DNA of 64,000 nt. Source: Clostridia bacterium. Lineage in GTDB: Bacteria > Bacillota > Clostridia > Oscillospirales > Acutalibacteraceae. Below the pieces are notes generated by a model. That model saw only the letters and a program-made list of their open reading frames with translations, made no database searches and was not told where the DNA came from. Below, piece by piece: positions 43,182 through 51,982 of this stretch (the first letter of the stretch is position 1; each line of letters starts with the position of its first letter). Location: NCBI GenBank assembly GCA_017436915.1, contig JAFSCE010000031.1, positions 1-64,000 on the forward strand, in the 5' to 3' direction. Made by a program: the position numbers and the translations under genes.

Positions 43182-43929
43182 TACGACGCAACCTCCTTTC
43201 CAATTTACCAACCAGGTTTGTCAACAACAAGACTACACATAAATATATTGCGGCAACGGCAATAAGCGGCATAAAGATCTCAAACGACACACCGCGGATC
43301 AATTCGCCCGCTTTGTTAAGATCACGAACACCGATATAACCGGCAACTGACGTTTCCTTAAGTAGAGCAATAAACTCATTCAGCAACGGCGGCAAGGTGT
43401 TTTTGAAGGCCTGCGGCAGAACGATACGGAGCATTGTTTGGGCATAATTAAATCCCAAAGAACGACCTGCCTCAATTTGGCCGCGATCAATTGACATAAT
43501 GCCGCTTCGCATGATCTCTGCCACATAGGCACCGGAATTGACACCAAAGGCAACCGTAGCAACGACTAAGGTGTTATCCACATTGCTCAAAATGATAAGA
43601 TAGGCAATCAGTAACTGCACCATCACAGGCGTTCCGCGGAATACGGAAAGATAGATTTTGCACAAGCGATTAAGGACGCGCATAACAAAGAATCCAAAAC
43701 CGCCGCGACGGGACCACGATTCCAAGTTATTATCATACGTCGTACGAATCATAGCAACGACGATACCGATAAAAATACCGATAATCGCCGCCAGCAACGT
43801 AATAAGTAAGGTGTTACCAAAACCTTCGAGCAACATTTTCCAACGATCATCCGTGATGAAACTGGAAACAAAAGGTTGCTTGATGGAGTTTTCGTAAAAG
43901 TCTAATAGAGTTTGCCAGATTTTTTCCAT
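43171..43929 (-). CDS. Polar amino acid ABC transporter permease
   Basis: 252 residues with five membrane helices (around 30-55, 80-110, 115-140, 185-210 and 225-245). The EAA loop is [21 protein letters not shown], broken here as [12 protein letters not shown] followed by [24 protein letters not shown] is typical of HisM/GlnP. Start ATG 43929 with GGAAG upstream. It overlaps the ATPase gene, and a terminator-like hairpin separates it from the binding protein gene. Confidence 0.93.
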   Translation of the reverse strand: MEKIWQTLLDFYENSIKQPFVSSFITDDRWKMLLEGFGNTLLITLLAAIIGIFIGIVVAMIRTTYDNNLESWSRRGGFGFFVMRVLNRLCKIYLSVFRGTPVMVQLLIAYLIILSNVDNTLVVATVAFGVNSGAYVAEIMRSGIMSIDRGQIEAGRSLGFNYAQTMLRIVLPQAFKNTLPPLLNEFIALLKETSVAGYIGVRDLNKAGELIRGVSFEIFMPLIAVAAIYLCVVLLLTNLVGKLERRLRRSDH

Positions 43930-43948
43930 ACAGTTCTTCCTTTGCAAG

Positions 43949-43977
43949 GAAAGGGCGGTGCTTTCCACCGCCCTTTC
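43949..43977 (-). terminator. Intra-operon hairpin between binding protein and permease genes
   Basis: Perfect 12-bp arms GAAAGGGCGGTG/CACCGCCCTTTC, five-base loop, weak T-run. It may lower expression of the membrane parts relative to the binding protein or stabilise the upstream message. Confidence 0.7.
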
Positions 43978-43996
43978 ACGTTAGTGTTTATGGAAA

Positions 43997-44794
43997 TTAT
44001 TGAGCCGGAATATACTTCGTGATAATCTTATCCAACGTACCGTCAGCTTTCAGATCTGCCAACGCCTTGTTGATTTTCTCGAGCAATTCGGTATCTTCTT
44101 TAGCAACAGCGATTGCGTAATCTTCATCGGTGTAAGCACCTTCCAAAATCTTCAGGCCATCATTAGCGGCAACAAAAGATTTTGCGGGCTCGTTATCAAT
44201 GATAACAGCAGTGATCTTGTTCGCTTTCAGCGCAGCAACCGCTTCGTTACCGGTTTTGTAACGGACAACGTTAGCATCGCCAAAACCCCAATCCACCGGA
44301 TCAGACGAAGAATAAATATCACCGGTCGTGGTCTGCTGTACACCAATCTTGATGCCTTCCTTCACACCTGCGGGATTGCCATCGGCATCGAAGCCGGTGT
44401 AGAAATCCTCAAACGAGGTGTAGGTGCTGTTTTCAGCAACGATAACAGCTTGGATGCCCTTTGCATAGCTGGTGGAGAAATTAACCTTTTCTTTACGCTC
44501 ATCGGTTACCGTCAAGCCGGCCATACCGATGTCGTATTTACCGGTTTGAACACCGGCGATAATGGTGTCAAAATCGACGTCCTCAATTTTGAGCTCCATG
44601 CCCAATTTTTCGGCGATCTTGGCAGCGATCTCAGCATCAATACCGACGACCTTACCACCTTCAACGTACTCGTACGGCGGGAAAGCGGCATTGGTTGCCA
44701 TAACCAAGGTATTGGCTTCCTCTTTCTTTGCGCCGCAAGCAGTGCAAGCAAGCAACAGAACCGCAACGAGAAGCAAAGCTACAAACTTTTTCAC
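43997..44794 (-). CDS. Polar amino acid ABC transporter binding lipoprotein
   Basis: 265 residues. Signal peptide with lipobox ACTACGAKK (Cys 20). SBP family 3: ATNAAFPPYEYV near 34, GIDAEIAAKIAEKLG, and YDIGMAGLTVTDERKEKV near 88. The ligand is probably a polar amino acid such as arginine, glutamine or cystine; the exact one cannot be told. First gene of the operon, with a strong promoter at 44849-44877 and a small hairpin GGAG/CTCC in the leader. Confidence 0.93.
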   Translation of the reverse strand: MKKFVALLLVAVLLLACTACGAKKEEANTLVMATNAAFPPYEYVEGGKVVGIDAEIAAKIAEKLGMELKIEDVDFDTIIAGVQTGKYDIGMAGLTVTDERKEKVNFSTSYAKGIQAVIVAENSTYTSFEDFYTGFDADGNPAGVKEGIKIGVQQTTTGDIYSSSDPVDWGFGDANVVRYKTGNEAVAALKANKITAVIIDNEPAKSFVAANDGLKILEGAYTDEDYAIAVAKEDTELLEKINKALADLKADGTLDKIITKYIPAQ

Positions 44795-44848
44795 GAAAAT
44801 CCCTCTTTCTTGATATTTTAGGAGCGTTACTCCTTTTGAACACTACAC

Positions 44849-44877
44849 ATTATACGACTGCTTGAATAAAAAATCAA
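44849..44877 (-). promoter_or_regulatory. Promoter of the amino acid ABC operon
   Basis: Minus strand TTGATT and TATAAT with a 17-bp spacer. Confidence 0.85.
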
Positions 44878-44997
44878 CACTTTTTCATAAAGTTACACGA
44901 AATTCCGCATATTGAACAACAAATTGTTTCAAATTGAATAGAAAAAACAGCATTTTGCATAACAATTCACATTTAATTGCAAAAACGGGCGTTATTA

Positions 44998-45014
44998 GAA
45001 TGAATATTCATTCA
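44998..45014. promoter_or_regulatory. ARG-box-like palindrome
   Basis: GAATGAATATTCATTC is a perfect 16-bp palindrome, and TGAATATTCATTCA inside the stretch fits the ArgR consensus TGAATWWWWATTCA except one W position. It lies about 120 bp upstream of the amino acid ABC promoter and directly after the prmC stop. Confidence 0.35.
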
Positions 45015-45017
45015 TAT

Positions 45018-45866
45018 TCATCTTTTTCCTATAACGACGCGATCGATGCCGGCAAAATCAGTGTGTATGGTGGTCTGCGATAGTCCGTGCGAACGAAATA
45101 GTTTGGCAACCGTTTGCGCCTGCCCTATTCCTACTTCCACCGCAACGAATCCATCGTGTGAGAGTTTCGGCAGCCATCGCTCAGCGATCACACGGTAAAA
45201 ACGATAGCCGTCCTCGTCGCCGTCTAACGCCATACGCGGCTCGTGTTGTACCTCGCGTTGCAAAGAATCAAGATCGCGGGTTGGTATATACGGTGGATTG
45301 GATAGTATGGCGTCGATCGGCTCACCAAAGCGATCGTATTCCGTAAGCACGTTTGCGCGCGTGGCTGCCACTTGATAAGCAGGATAGCGCGCAATGTTCC
45401 GCTCAAGATATGCAAACGCTTTTTCCGACAGTTCAATCGCCGTCACCTTGGCTGAGGGACACAGCGAGGCGACTCCTAAACCGACGCATCCGCTTCCTGC
45501 GCATAAATCATAGACATTCTTATTCGGAAAAGATTGTAAGCATTCCGCAGAAAGTTCGCATAACAACTCAGTTTCCGGACGTGGGACCAAAACGCCCTCG
45601 CCGACGTCTAACGTGAGTCCAAGAAAATCCCAAGTGCCCAAAAGATACTGGAGCGGCTCTCCCGCGGCGCGTCTAACAGCCGCATTCAACACTGCTGTTT
45701 CGTGTTCCAATGGTACGGACAAAGAGCGAGAGGAAGACACCCGTCCCCTACCAATCTTTCCGATATCTTCCAACAGACATACGGCATCAAAGGCGGGGGT
45801 TTCGCAACCGCCCGCCTTCAGTATTTCTTCAATTCGTTTTTGAAGTTCAAAAACCGTCATATCCAT
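45018..45866 (-). CDS. prmC: Release factor glutamine N5-methyltransferase
   Basis: Methylates the Gln of the GGQ motif in release factors RF1/RF2. 282 residues. Residues 1-85 form the helical N-terminal domain; the SAM site is VYDLCAGSGCVGLGVA near 115, and the catalytic motif SNPPYIP near 183. Usually next to prfA, which is absent here; the neighbour instead is yqhQ (DUF1385), as in other Clostridia. The start ATG directly follows the yqhQ stop, so the two are coupled. Confidence 0.95.
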   Translation of the reverse strand: MDMTVFELQKRIEEILKAGGCETPAFDAVCLLEDIGKIGRGRVSSSRSLSVPLEHETAVLNAAVRRAAGEPLQYLLGTWDFLGLTLDVGEGVLVPRPETELLCELSAECLQSFPNKNVYDLCAGSGCVGLGVASLCPSAKVTAIELSEKAFAYLERNIARYPAYQVAATRANVLTEYDRFGEPIDAILSNPPYIPTRDLDSLQREVQHEPRMALDGDEDGYRFYRVIAERWLPKLSHDGFVAVEVGIGQAQTVAKLFRSHGLSQTTIHTDFAGIDRVVIGKR

Positions 45867-46811
45867 TTACCACTTATCTGTTTGTTCGTCTTCGGGTACC
45901 ACCGCGACAAAGGCGGTAATGGCGCACTCAATCATATCATCTTCCGGCTCTTTCGTTGTTAATCGTTGAATCCACAGACCGGGTGCCGAAATAACGCGTG
46001 TAAAGGTATTGTCCTTTCGCCCGGCTAGCTTGATTAACTCATATCCAACACTCACGGTGAGCGGCAACAATGCAATTTTAATTAACACACGCAACCAAAC
46101 GGTTTGCACCTGAATACAAATCGAAACGACGATACCGATCAGCAACGTTAAAATTAAAAAGGACGTGCCGCAACGAGGATGAAAACGACTTTGCTTTTTA
46201 ACGTTTTCAACAGTAAGTTCTTCACCGTGTTCATAACAAAAAATGGTTTTATGTTCCGCGCCGTGGTACATAAACACGCGCCGAATATCCTTCATCAGTG
46301 AAATTACCGAGATATATGCTAAAAACAGTGCCAGACGAAGCAGACCTTCAAAAACACCGCGCAAAACGGCATTGTTTATCCAGAAATCGCCGCCGTTCAA
46401 GCGATCCAAACCGTTTGCCATCCATTTGTACAAAAAGGAAGGCAGATACATAAACAGTCCCAGTGCCAAGGCAACACCGATAACCATGCTGATTACCATC
46501 ATACCCGTCATCACTGCTTTTTGTCCGGCTGTTTGCGGCTCGTCCTGCTCATCCTCTTCCAAGCCGGCAAGCACAGCGGAACGCATTAAGCACTTGTAAC
46601 CAAAGCGCAAGGAATCCACTAAATTGTATATACCACGGAAAAACGGTATTTTCCAAAGCCGTGGCTTGTTATCCGTATCAAGAGCCCATTCCTCAGTCAC
46701 AATATTTCCAGATGTATGTCGCACAGCCATCGCCGTCTTTTTCGGACCGCGCATCATAACACCTTCTATCAGCGCCTGACCGCCGATGGACGTCTTTTTC
46801 ATATCCGGCAC
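45867..46811 (-). CDS. DUF1385 (YqhQ) family membrane protein
   Basis: 314 residues. The N-terminus IGGQALIEGVMMRGP is the family signature, followed by about five membrane helices (near 95-120, 145-170, 205-225, 230-255) and the metal-like motif HGAEHKTIFCYE near 185 with FHPRCGTSFL. Function is not settled. Start taken as GTG 46811, 8 bp after AGAGGTG; ATG 46802 is also possible. It sits 7 bp after the kinase gene and touches prmC. Confidence 0.9.
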   Translation of the reverse strand: MPDMKKTSIGGQALIEGVMMRGPKKTAMAVRHTSGNIVTEEWALDTDNKPRLWKIPFFRGIYNLVDSLRFGYKCLMRSAVLAGLEEDEQDEPQTAGQKAVMTGMMVISMVIGVALALGLFMYLPSFLYKWMANGLDRLNGGDFWINNAVLRGVFEGLLRLALFLAYISVISLMKDIRRVFMYHGAEHKTIFCYEHGEELTVENVKKQSRFHPRCGTSFLILTLLIGIVVSICIQVQTVWLRVLIKIALLPLTVSVGYELIKLAGRKDNTFTRVISAPGLWIQRLTTKEPEDDMIECAITAFVAVVPEDEQTDKW

Positions 46812-46818
46812 TCTGTAT

Positions 46819-48237
46819 TCACCTCTTAGTCGGTAGTGTGACGGTAACAACCGTCCCCTTGTCAAGCTCGCTTTCTATCAATAACGTACCGCCATGCGCG
46901 TTCACAATATCTTTTGCTACCGCGAGACCGATGCCTGATCCCGGTTGAGAATTGGAGGCACGGTAAAATCGCTCGGTAACAAGCGGTAAATCGGCTTCGG
47001 AAATACCAATACCGTTATCGCTGACAACGATTTGAACGCCGCCTGTAACCGGTGCCGCATCCACGTGAATGGATCCATTCGGTTTGGCATACTTGATGGC
47101 GTTGTCAATGATATTCACAAATACCTGTCGCAAACGGTCTCCGTTTCCGCAAATCGCCGGTAAAGCTTCTTGTTCTGTGCAGGTTAACGTGATTCCCTGT
47201 TTTTTTGCACGATCATTCAACAGAAAAACAGCATCTTGAACCTCGGCGTATACGTCAATCTTTTCACTTACTTCCGACGGTTTTGCTTGTTGCATACGGG
47301 AAAAATCCAGTAATTCTTCAACGATGCCGGAGAGCCGTTCGGTTTCACTGCCAATGATGTCAAGACCTCGATCCAACAGTTCGGGATCCTCCAATCCGCC
47401 ACCTTTCAGCGTTTCACTCCACCCTTTAATCGCAGTAAGCGGCGTGCGCAGTTCGTGTGAGATGGAAGAAATAAATTCGTTTTGCAATTTCCCCGAAGAC
47501 TCTATCTGCGCCGCCATATCGTTGATGGTATCACACAGGTCGCCGATCTCATCATCATATTGCTTCGAAATGCGGTGTGAGTATTCCCCCTGCGCAATTT
47601 TCGTTGCGGCTTCACCGATCTCGCTAAGCGGTCGAAGGATACTGTTTACGAAATACGAACTGATTAGCATGATTAAGAATAAAAGAGCAATACCGAGCGT
47701 AATCATGGCAGACGTAATCAAAGTGATTTGCTTGTCAACATTATCCAAAGCAACCACGTAGCGAATGGCACCGCACACCGTATCGTTTGATTTTCTTACC
47801 AACATCGTTAAGGCAAGTACATTCTGCCCCACAGCATTTTTACCGTTCCACACACCCCACGCTGATTTCGAGTCTAAGTTCGCATTGCTAACGGCTGATT
47901 GATAATCAAGCGGAACGTCCGATTGCGGCGAAAATCCGGTGGAACTTGCCAGAATGTTACCTGCAACATCCAGCACTTGGAACTCCATTTTATTTCGTTC
48001 CGTAAAATCTTCCATATACGTCTTGGCACTTTCTTCGAAGTCAAAATCCGCGTCATTGACGTACAGACTCATCATATCGGATAATGATACGGCACGGGTA
48101 TATAGACTGTTTTGCGCTTGCTGATAATAATAGGAACGAACCAAAAATGCTGCTGCGAATTCAATGACAACCAACAATGCCACAACCGCACCAAGGCCAT
48201 TGATCAGCCAGCGCCGCGTTACTTTTTTGAACAGCAT
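46819..48237 (-). CDS. Sensor histidine kinase
   Basis: 472 residues. Two membrane helices (12-34 and about 172-195) flank an extracytoplasmic sensor domain of about 135 residues. HAMP runs to about 245. The phosphorylated His is in SSISHELRTPLTAIKGW near 260. The ATPase boxes are NIIDNAIKYA (N), DNGIGIS (G1) and GSGIGLAVAK (G2). It pairs with the upstream OmpR regulator, 24 bp away. The signal is unknown. The FG-GAP-like lipoprotein at the head of the operon could be an accessory sensor. Confidence 0.95.
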   Translation of the reverse strand: MLFKKVTRRWLINGLGAVVALLVVIEFAAAFLVRSYYYQQAQNSLYTRAVSLSDMMSLYVNDADFDFEESAKTYMEDFTERNKMEFQVLDVAGNILASSTGFSPQSDVPLDYQSAVSNANLDSKSAWGVWNGKNAVGQNVLALTMLVRKSNDTVCGAIRYVVALDNVDKQITLITSAMITLGIALLFLIMLISSYFVNSILRPLSEIGEAATKIAQGEYSHRISKQYDDEIGDLCDTINDMAAQIESSGKLQNEFISSISHELRTPLTAIKGWSETLKGGGLEDPELLDRGLDIIGSETERLSGIVEELLDFSRMQQAKPSEVSEKIDVYAEVQDAVFLLNDRAKKQGITLTCTEQEALPAICGNGDRLRQVFVNIIDNAIKYAKPNGSIHVDAAPVTGGVQIVVSDNGIGISEADLPLVTERFYRASNSQPGSGIGLAVAKDIVNAHGGTLLIESELDKGTVVTVTLPTKR

Positions 48238-48261
48238 ATTCGTTCCTCCTTTTTCACCGTC

Positions 48262-48942
48262 TTATTCTTCGTTCCAACAGTATCCCGTCCCCCACACAGT
48301 GATAATATGCCGAGGATTCGAGGCGCTGTCTTCGACTTTCATGCGTAAACGGCGGATATTAACATCCACAATTTTTTCTTCACCAAAATACTCACTGCCC
48401 CACACGCGATATAAAATATCCGTGCGCGATAAAGGACGACCTTGATTCTCCAAAAAACATTGCATCAACTGAAATTCTACCTGCGTAAGTTCAATCGTCC
48501 GATCTGCTTTTTTCAGCGTACGAGTACGTAAATCTAATACAAACTCTCCCGACTGAAGCACGCTTGATTTCGAGCGGGCAATCCGCCGTTCCAACGCTTC
48601 AAGCCGCGCAGCTAGTTCCGAAGGGCTAAACGGTTTGGTTACGTAATCGTCCGCACCCAGTTTAAGTGCCTTAATTTTTTCACTTTCCTGTGCACGGGCA
48701 GTAAGCATCACGATTCCAAGGGAAGCATCCCGCTCACGCAATGCTTCACACACCGCAAAACCGTCCATTTGCGGCAACATGATATCCAACAATACCAGTT
48801 CAATACGTGGAGTTTCGTCATAGACCCGCAACGCTTCCTCACCGGACGTAGCTTCAAAGACCTCATAACCGTATCGTTTTAAATTGATGGCCAGTAATTC
48901 GCGAATGGGGCGCTCATCTTCACAAACCAATACACGTGACAT
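48262..48942 (-). CDS. OmpR/PhoB family response regulator
   Basis: 226 residues. Receiver: acidic residues in VCEDERPIR, phospho-Asp in LVLLDIMLPQMDG near 51, Lys in DDYVTKPFSP near 101. The winged helix domain (about 128-226) has LTQVEFQLMQCFLENQG and VDVNIRRLRMKVE. Start ATG 48942 with AAGGAGG 9 bp upstream; the longer open frame upstream lacks homology. Part of an operon with the lipoprotein and kinase. Confidence 0.95.
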   Translation of the reverse strand: MSRVLVCEDERPIRELLAINLKRYGYEVFEATSGEEALRVYDETPRIELVLLDIMLPQMDGFAVCEALRERDASLGIVMLTARAQESEKIKALKLGADDYVTKPFSPSELAARLEALERRIARSKSSVLQSGEFVLDLRTRTLKKADRTIELTQVEFQLMQCFLENQGRPLSRTDILYRVWGSEYFGEEKIVDVNIRRLRMKVEDSASNPRHIITVWGTGYCWNEE

Positions 48943-48956
48943 GATGAAGAACCTCC

Positions 48957-50300
48957 TTAAAGCACCACAAACAAGTATTGGGCTTCTTCTAATGTTACGA
49001 TATCCGTATCGACCCACACAGCATAGTGCCAAGTATCTAGCCCGTCAAAATACGAGAATCCATCCGGCAAAGTGGTTTTAGTATCGGAATGTGTAGCTAA
49101 CAACCGCAGGAAATCCTTATCAGCATTTTTTTGTCGAATCGACAAAATATGCCCCTTTTTATCATATGAGATCTCAACCGTATCGTCGTTCCACTTATCG
49201 CGCAAGCGTAACATGTAAGAATCCATCAAATTCACAACACTGCTAAACTTTCGCTCTGACTGCGCCGAACGAAAATCGTACGCCATCCAATCGGTTTGCA
49301 AAAGCGCGCTTTCTAAAGGGGCCGTTTCATAGCCGTTCAAGCGCCTGGAAACCGGCCATTCAACGGTGCCGTCTCCGTCAATATCTCGACAAGAAAGACC
49401 GTTTTCGCGAGCCGTAACGGTGTTTAAATTGGATTGCTTATCGCTTAACGGCGATTCCAAAGAACTGTTATTCCAAAAAAGCAACTCCGTAACGGTGGTA
49501 GCGGCATCCTTTTGACAATCTACGAAGATTCCGTTGACCGTCGGAGACAGCGTAGCTACAATTGACGATTTTATCTGCTTAATACCGCTGTCTAACAAAG
49601 TTTCGCCACGGTACTGCATTTGATTCTTAACATACGAATACAAATGTGCTTTCACTTCCGATGTGCCACTGCTGATGTTAAACAAAAGAAGATCCTCCGC
49701 CCCATCATCAGTCATGTCGGCACAACGCAATTCGGTATATGCTTTTTCAAAAGTGACCGCAGACAGTTTGCGGTCAATGCGATAAATAGCCACCCGCTTA
49801 TCTGTCGTATTATACATATTCCAGCCAACCAGAAGCTCCGGGAAACCGTCACCGTTGAGATCAGCGAAGTTCACTTCCTGAACATTTTCGCTGTATCCCT
49901 CAACATCAGCAACGGTTTCCCATACACCCTCTTCGTTTTTCCGAAGAAGGTGTATCTTTGTTTTGGCGTTGTTCATATTCCAGCGATAGAAAACAATACC
50001 CCAATTACTTAGCGTGTTGGAATTCGGTGTAACTGCCTTGTTTACCGTTTGCGAAGAAAGGACTTCCGCTTGTTTTATTTGATTCAGCACAATAAACGGC
50101 GCTTGATAGTCACCGGAAATCGGATAAGTAAGTGTAAAATTATAACTCTGTAAATAATCGTATAGCGCTGTCTGCATAGCATTTTGCTCTTTATCGTTTT
50201 GAGGGGGAATCAACTGATTTTCAACATCCAAGCCGATGATGTTGCAGCCGGACAAAAGTAGGCAAATCGCAACAAGCGTTATAAGCAAACGCACTTTCAT
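48957..50300 (-). CDS. Lipoprotein with FG-GAP/VCBS-like calcium repeats
   Basis: 447 residues. The signal peptide has lipobox LLSGCN (Cys near 18). Three calcium-loop motifs of FG-GAP/VCBS type appear: DLNGDGFPELLVGW, DMTDDGAEDLLLFN and DIDGDGTVEWPVSR, as in beta-propeller repeats. It is exported and membrane-anchored. Head of the operon: 14 bp before the response regulator. The position suggests it may sense or supply a ligand for the two-component system, which is inference. Start ATG 50300 follows GGGGAG by 7 bp. Confidence 0.75.
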   Translation of the reverse strand: MKVRLLITLVAICLLLSGCNIIGLDVENQLIPPQNDKEQNAMQTALYDYLQSYNFTLTYPISGDYQAPFIVLNQIKQAEVLSSQTVNKAVTPNSNTLSNWGIVFYRWNMNNAKTKIHLLRKNEEGVWETVADVEGYSENVQEVNFADLNGDGFPELLVGWNMYNTTDKRVAIYRIDRKLSAVTFEKAYTELRCADMTDDGAEDLLLFNISSGTSEVKAHLYSYVKNQMQYRGETLLDSGIKQIKSSIVATLSPTVNGIFVDCQKDAATTVTELLFWNNSSLESPLSDKQSNLNTVTARENGLSCRDIDGDGTVEWPVSRRLNGYETAPLESALLQTDWMAYDFRSAQSERKFSSVVNLMDSYMLRLRDKWNDDTVEISYDKKGHILSIRQKNADKDFLRLLATHSDTKTTLPDGFSYFDGLDTWHYAVWVDTDIVTLEEAQYLFVVL

Positions 50301-50366
50301 CGTACTCTCCCCTTTCATTGCACAAAGTTACATTTATTGTAGAATAAATTTGCTGTAAAGTCAATA

Positions 50367-50397
50367 AGAAAAGCACGGTTAACAACCGTGCTTTTCT
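50367..50397 (-). terminator. Terminator of the B12 uptake operon
   Basis: 14-bp perfect arms AGAAAAGCACGGTT/AACCGTGCTTTTCT with an AAC loop. Confidence 0.88.
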
Positions 50398-50398
50398 G

Positions 50399-50905
50399 TC
50401 AACATATGGTTTGTTTTAAGCGGGATAACAACCGATACAGCGGTTCGCAAAGAACAAGGGCTGTAAGAAAATTGCCGCCCATATGCAGCAAATCAAACGG
50501 AATACCGGAAATCCAATACGCTGTCATTGCCGAAAATCCACCTATAAACAAATAGGTAATCGAGCAAAGCGCACCAAACAAAAAACCGTAGGCGGTATTC
50601 ACAAGAACCCACAGTGCATTTGAATTGTACCGACGCAGCAATAACACAACAAGCGCTAAGATGGTCCATACATAGGTGTATTGGATAACCCAGGTGTTAA
50701 TGCCATAGTAGACGGCCTCTAATGCCACGAACAGGTAAATCGGATAAAACACCTTTCGACCGTACACACGGGTATAGACGATGATTAGAACCGATACCAA
50801 TTCAATATTCGGGAGAAAGCCAAGTACTACCTGTACAACAAACAACAATGCTCCCAGAAGACTTAATATTACTAGTTCCAATAAGGAGATCTTAGAATGA
50901 ATCAT
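50399..50905 (-). CDS. ECF transporter S-component, probably cobalamin (CbrT-like)
   Basis: 168 residues with six membrane helices and the S-component pattern VILSLLGALLFVVQVVLG at the N-terminus. Controlled by a cobalamin riboswitch and overlapping a DUF4430 gene, so the substrate is likely B12 or cobinamide. The shared ECF T and A subunits are elsewhere in the genome. Start ATG 50905 lies inside the end of the DUF4430 gene. The ligand is inferred from regulation; the sequence alone would give only S-component. Confidence 0.8.
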   Translation of the reverse strand: MIHSKISLLELVILSLLGALLFVVQVVLGFLPNIELVSVLIIVYTRVYGRKVFYPIYLFVALEAVYYGINTWVIQYTYVWTILALVVLLLRRYNSNALWVLVNTAYGFLFGALCSITYLFIGGFSAMTAYWISGIPFDLLHMGGNFLTALVLCEPLYRLLSRLKQTIC

Positions 50906-51299
50906 AGCCAACCTTCAACGTTGCCTCAAAAACTTCCCCGTCTGCAATCGGCGTGGTATCAACGCCCGTCATCAGTGTTTCACCCCCCTTGGTAAAGCAC
51001 CACCACTCTTGTTTTGTTTCGTCAGCGGTACGGCCGTTTACCGTTTTCACAAACAGACCGTATTCCGACTCGTCACCGGCAATTAAGTTCTTTTCTTCCA
51101 AAGCGCCGCGCAAATACTCCGCATTGGTATGGATCGTGACGGTGGTATCGACATCGTCGTATACCAGTTGGATCGTAATTTCCTTAGCACCTTCTTGCGG
51201 CTCCGGACGTGTCTTCACGTAGATAACAACTGCTGTCGCTACCACTAACGCGAGTACCACAAAGCCAATTACCAGTCCCAACCATTTCTTTTTTTGCAT
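50892..51299 (-). CDS. DUF4430 (transcobalamin-like) membrane-anchored protein
   Basis: 135 residues. A membrane helix (8-28) anchors it and the outside portion (about 35-135) is a DUF4430 domain, with YLRGALEEKNLI and GRTADETKQEWWCFTKGGE, typical of the C-terminal domain of transcobalamin and intrinsic factor. The B12 riboswitch upstream and the S-component gene downstream suggest that it captures cobalamin for the transporter. Start ATG 51299 with AAAGGGTG upstream. Confidence 0.88.
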   Translation of the reverse strand: MQKKKWLGLVIGFVVLALVVATAVVIYVKTRPEPQEGAKEITIQLVYDDVDTTVTIHTNAEYLRGALEEKNLIAGDESEYGLFVKTVNGRTADETKQEWWCFTKGGETLMTGVDTTPIADGEVFEATLKVGYDSF

Positions 51300-51419
51300 A
51301 AAAATGCACCCTTTCTTCCCGAATCGCGTTAGCGACACCGGCAGGAGGGTGTACAAGAAGGGTAAGCCGAAAGAAAGCGGCTGTTACTTGTGCCCTCGCC
51401 AACACTCGTGGCTTCCTGC

Positions 51420-51600
51420 ACGGCAACATCAGGCAAGTCTTCTGACTCATGGGTCGCGCCGCTTCGCCTTCCCGATTACTCAGTGGCATATTGAAGCGAC
51501 AGTCACCCAAATACAGCGACGGGTTCGCGGGGGATTCACACCCCTCTTCCTTGTTCGGCCAGCGATTACAGCTGAACACCTGACGGCCTCCGTGATTCAA
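51420..51600 (-). ncRNA. Cobalamin (AdoCbl) riboswitch
   Basis: On the minus strand, in order: GGTGTGAATCCCCCGCGAAC, CGTCGCTG, GCCACTG, CGGGAAGGC and the B12-box neighbourhood GAGTCAGAAGACTTGCCTG. These are the conserved core and peripheral motifs of B12 riboswitches. It lies between a strong promoter (51637-51665) and the DUF4430 gene. A hairpin AGCCG/CGGCT near 51360-51380 precedes the start codon and may be the expression platform. Confidence 0.92.
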
Positions 51601-51636
51601 TTTTTTTATGACAGAATTCATTGTCTGTCGACATTA

Positions 51637-51665
51637 AGTATAGTGATTAACTACGTTCCTGTCAA
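51637..51665 (-). promoter_or_regulatory. Promoter of the riboswitch operon
   Basis: Minus strand TTGACA and TATACT with a 17-bp spacer, about 35 bp before the riboswitch. Confidence 0.88.
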
Positions 51666-51683
51666 TGTTTTTCGGCTTTTTCC

Positions 51684-51712
51684 TTGACAAATGTGTGGTT
51701 TGATGCTACCAT
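51684..51712 (+). promoter_or_regulatory. Promoter of thrS
   Basis: TTGACA with a 17-bp spacer to an extended -10 TGCTACCAT; -10 itself is weak. Confidence 0.6.
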
Positions 51713-51718
51713 TACCTT

Positions 51719-51965
51719 GTTAAAGCAATGACGGGAACGGCATTTGCACCGCGGTCTTCTTTCAGAGAACATCCGGTAGCTGAGAAGGATGTGAAGAACG
51801 GCAACTGCTTACCACCCCCGAGCGCGTTTGGGAACTTCGGTGAAAGAACGACGGTATGCCCCGTTATCGGCAACAATGAGTGCAGATCACATGGTCTGTA
51901 AATCAGGGTGGAACCGCGTGGATAATATACCTCGCCCCTATTTTTTGGGGGCGAGGTTTTTGTTT
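51719..51965 (+). ncRNA. T-box leader (threonine) with terminator
   Basis: The T-box sequence AGGGTGGAACCGCG is at 51905-51918. The terminator CCTCGCCCC/GGGGCGAGG with a T-run is at 51931-51962. Upstream lies about 190 nt of stem I, including ACC triplets near 51810 that could be the Thr specifier. Uncharged tRNA-Thr would pair with the T-box and favour read-through into thrS. Confidence 0.92.
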
Positions 51966-51982
51966 TTGAAAGGAGAAACACT

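Noticed and set aside
45018-45866. prfA next to prmC
   Set aside because: Expected from common gene order but neither neighbour of prmC encodes release factor 1.
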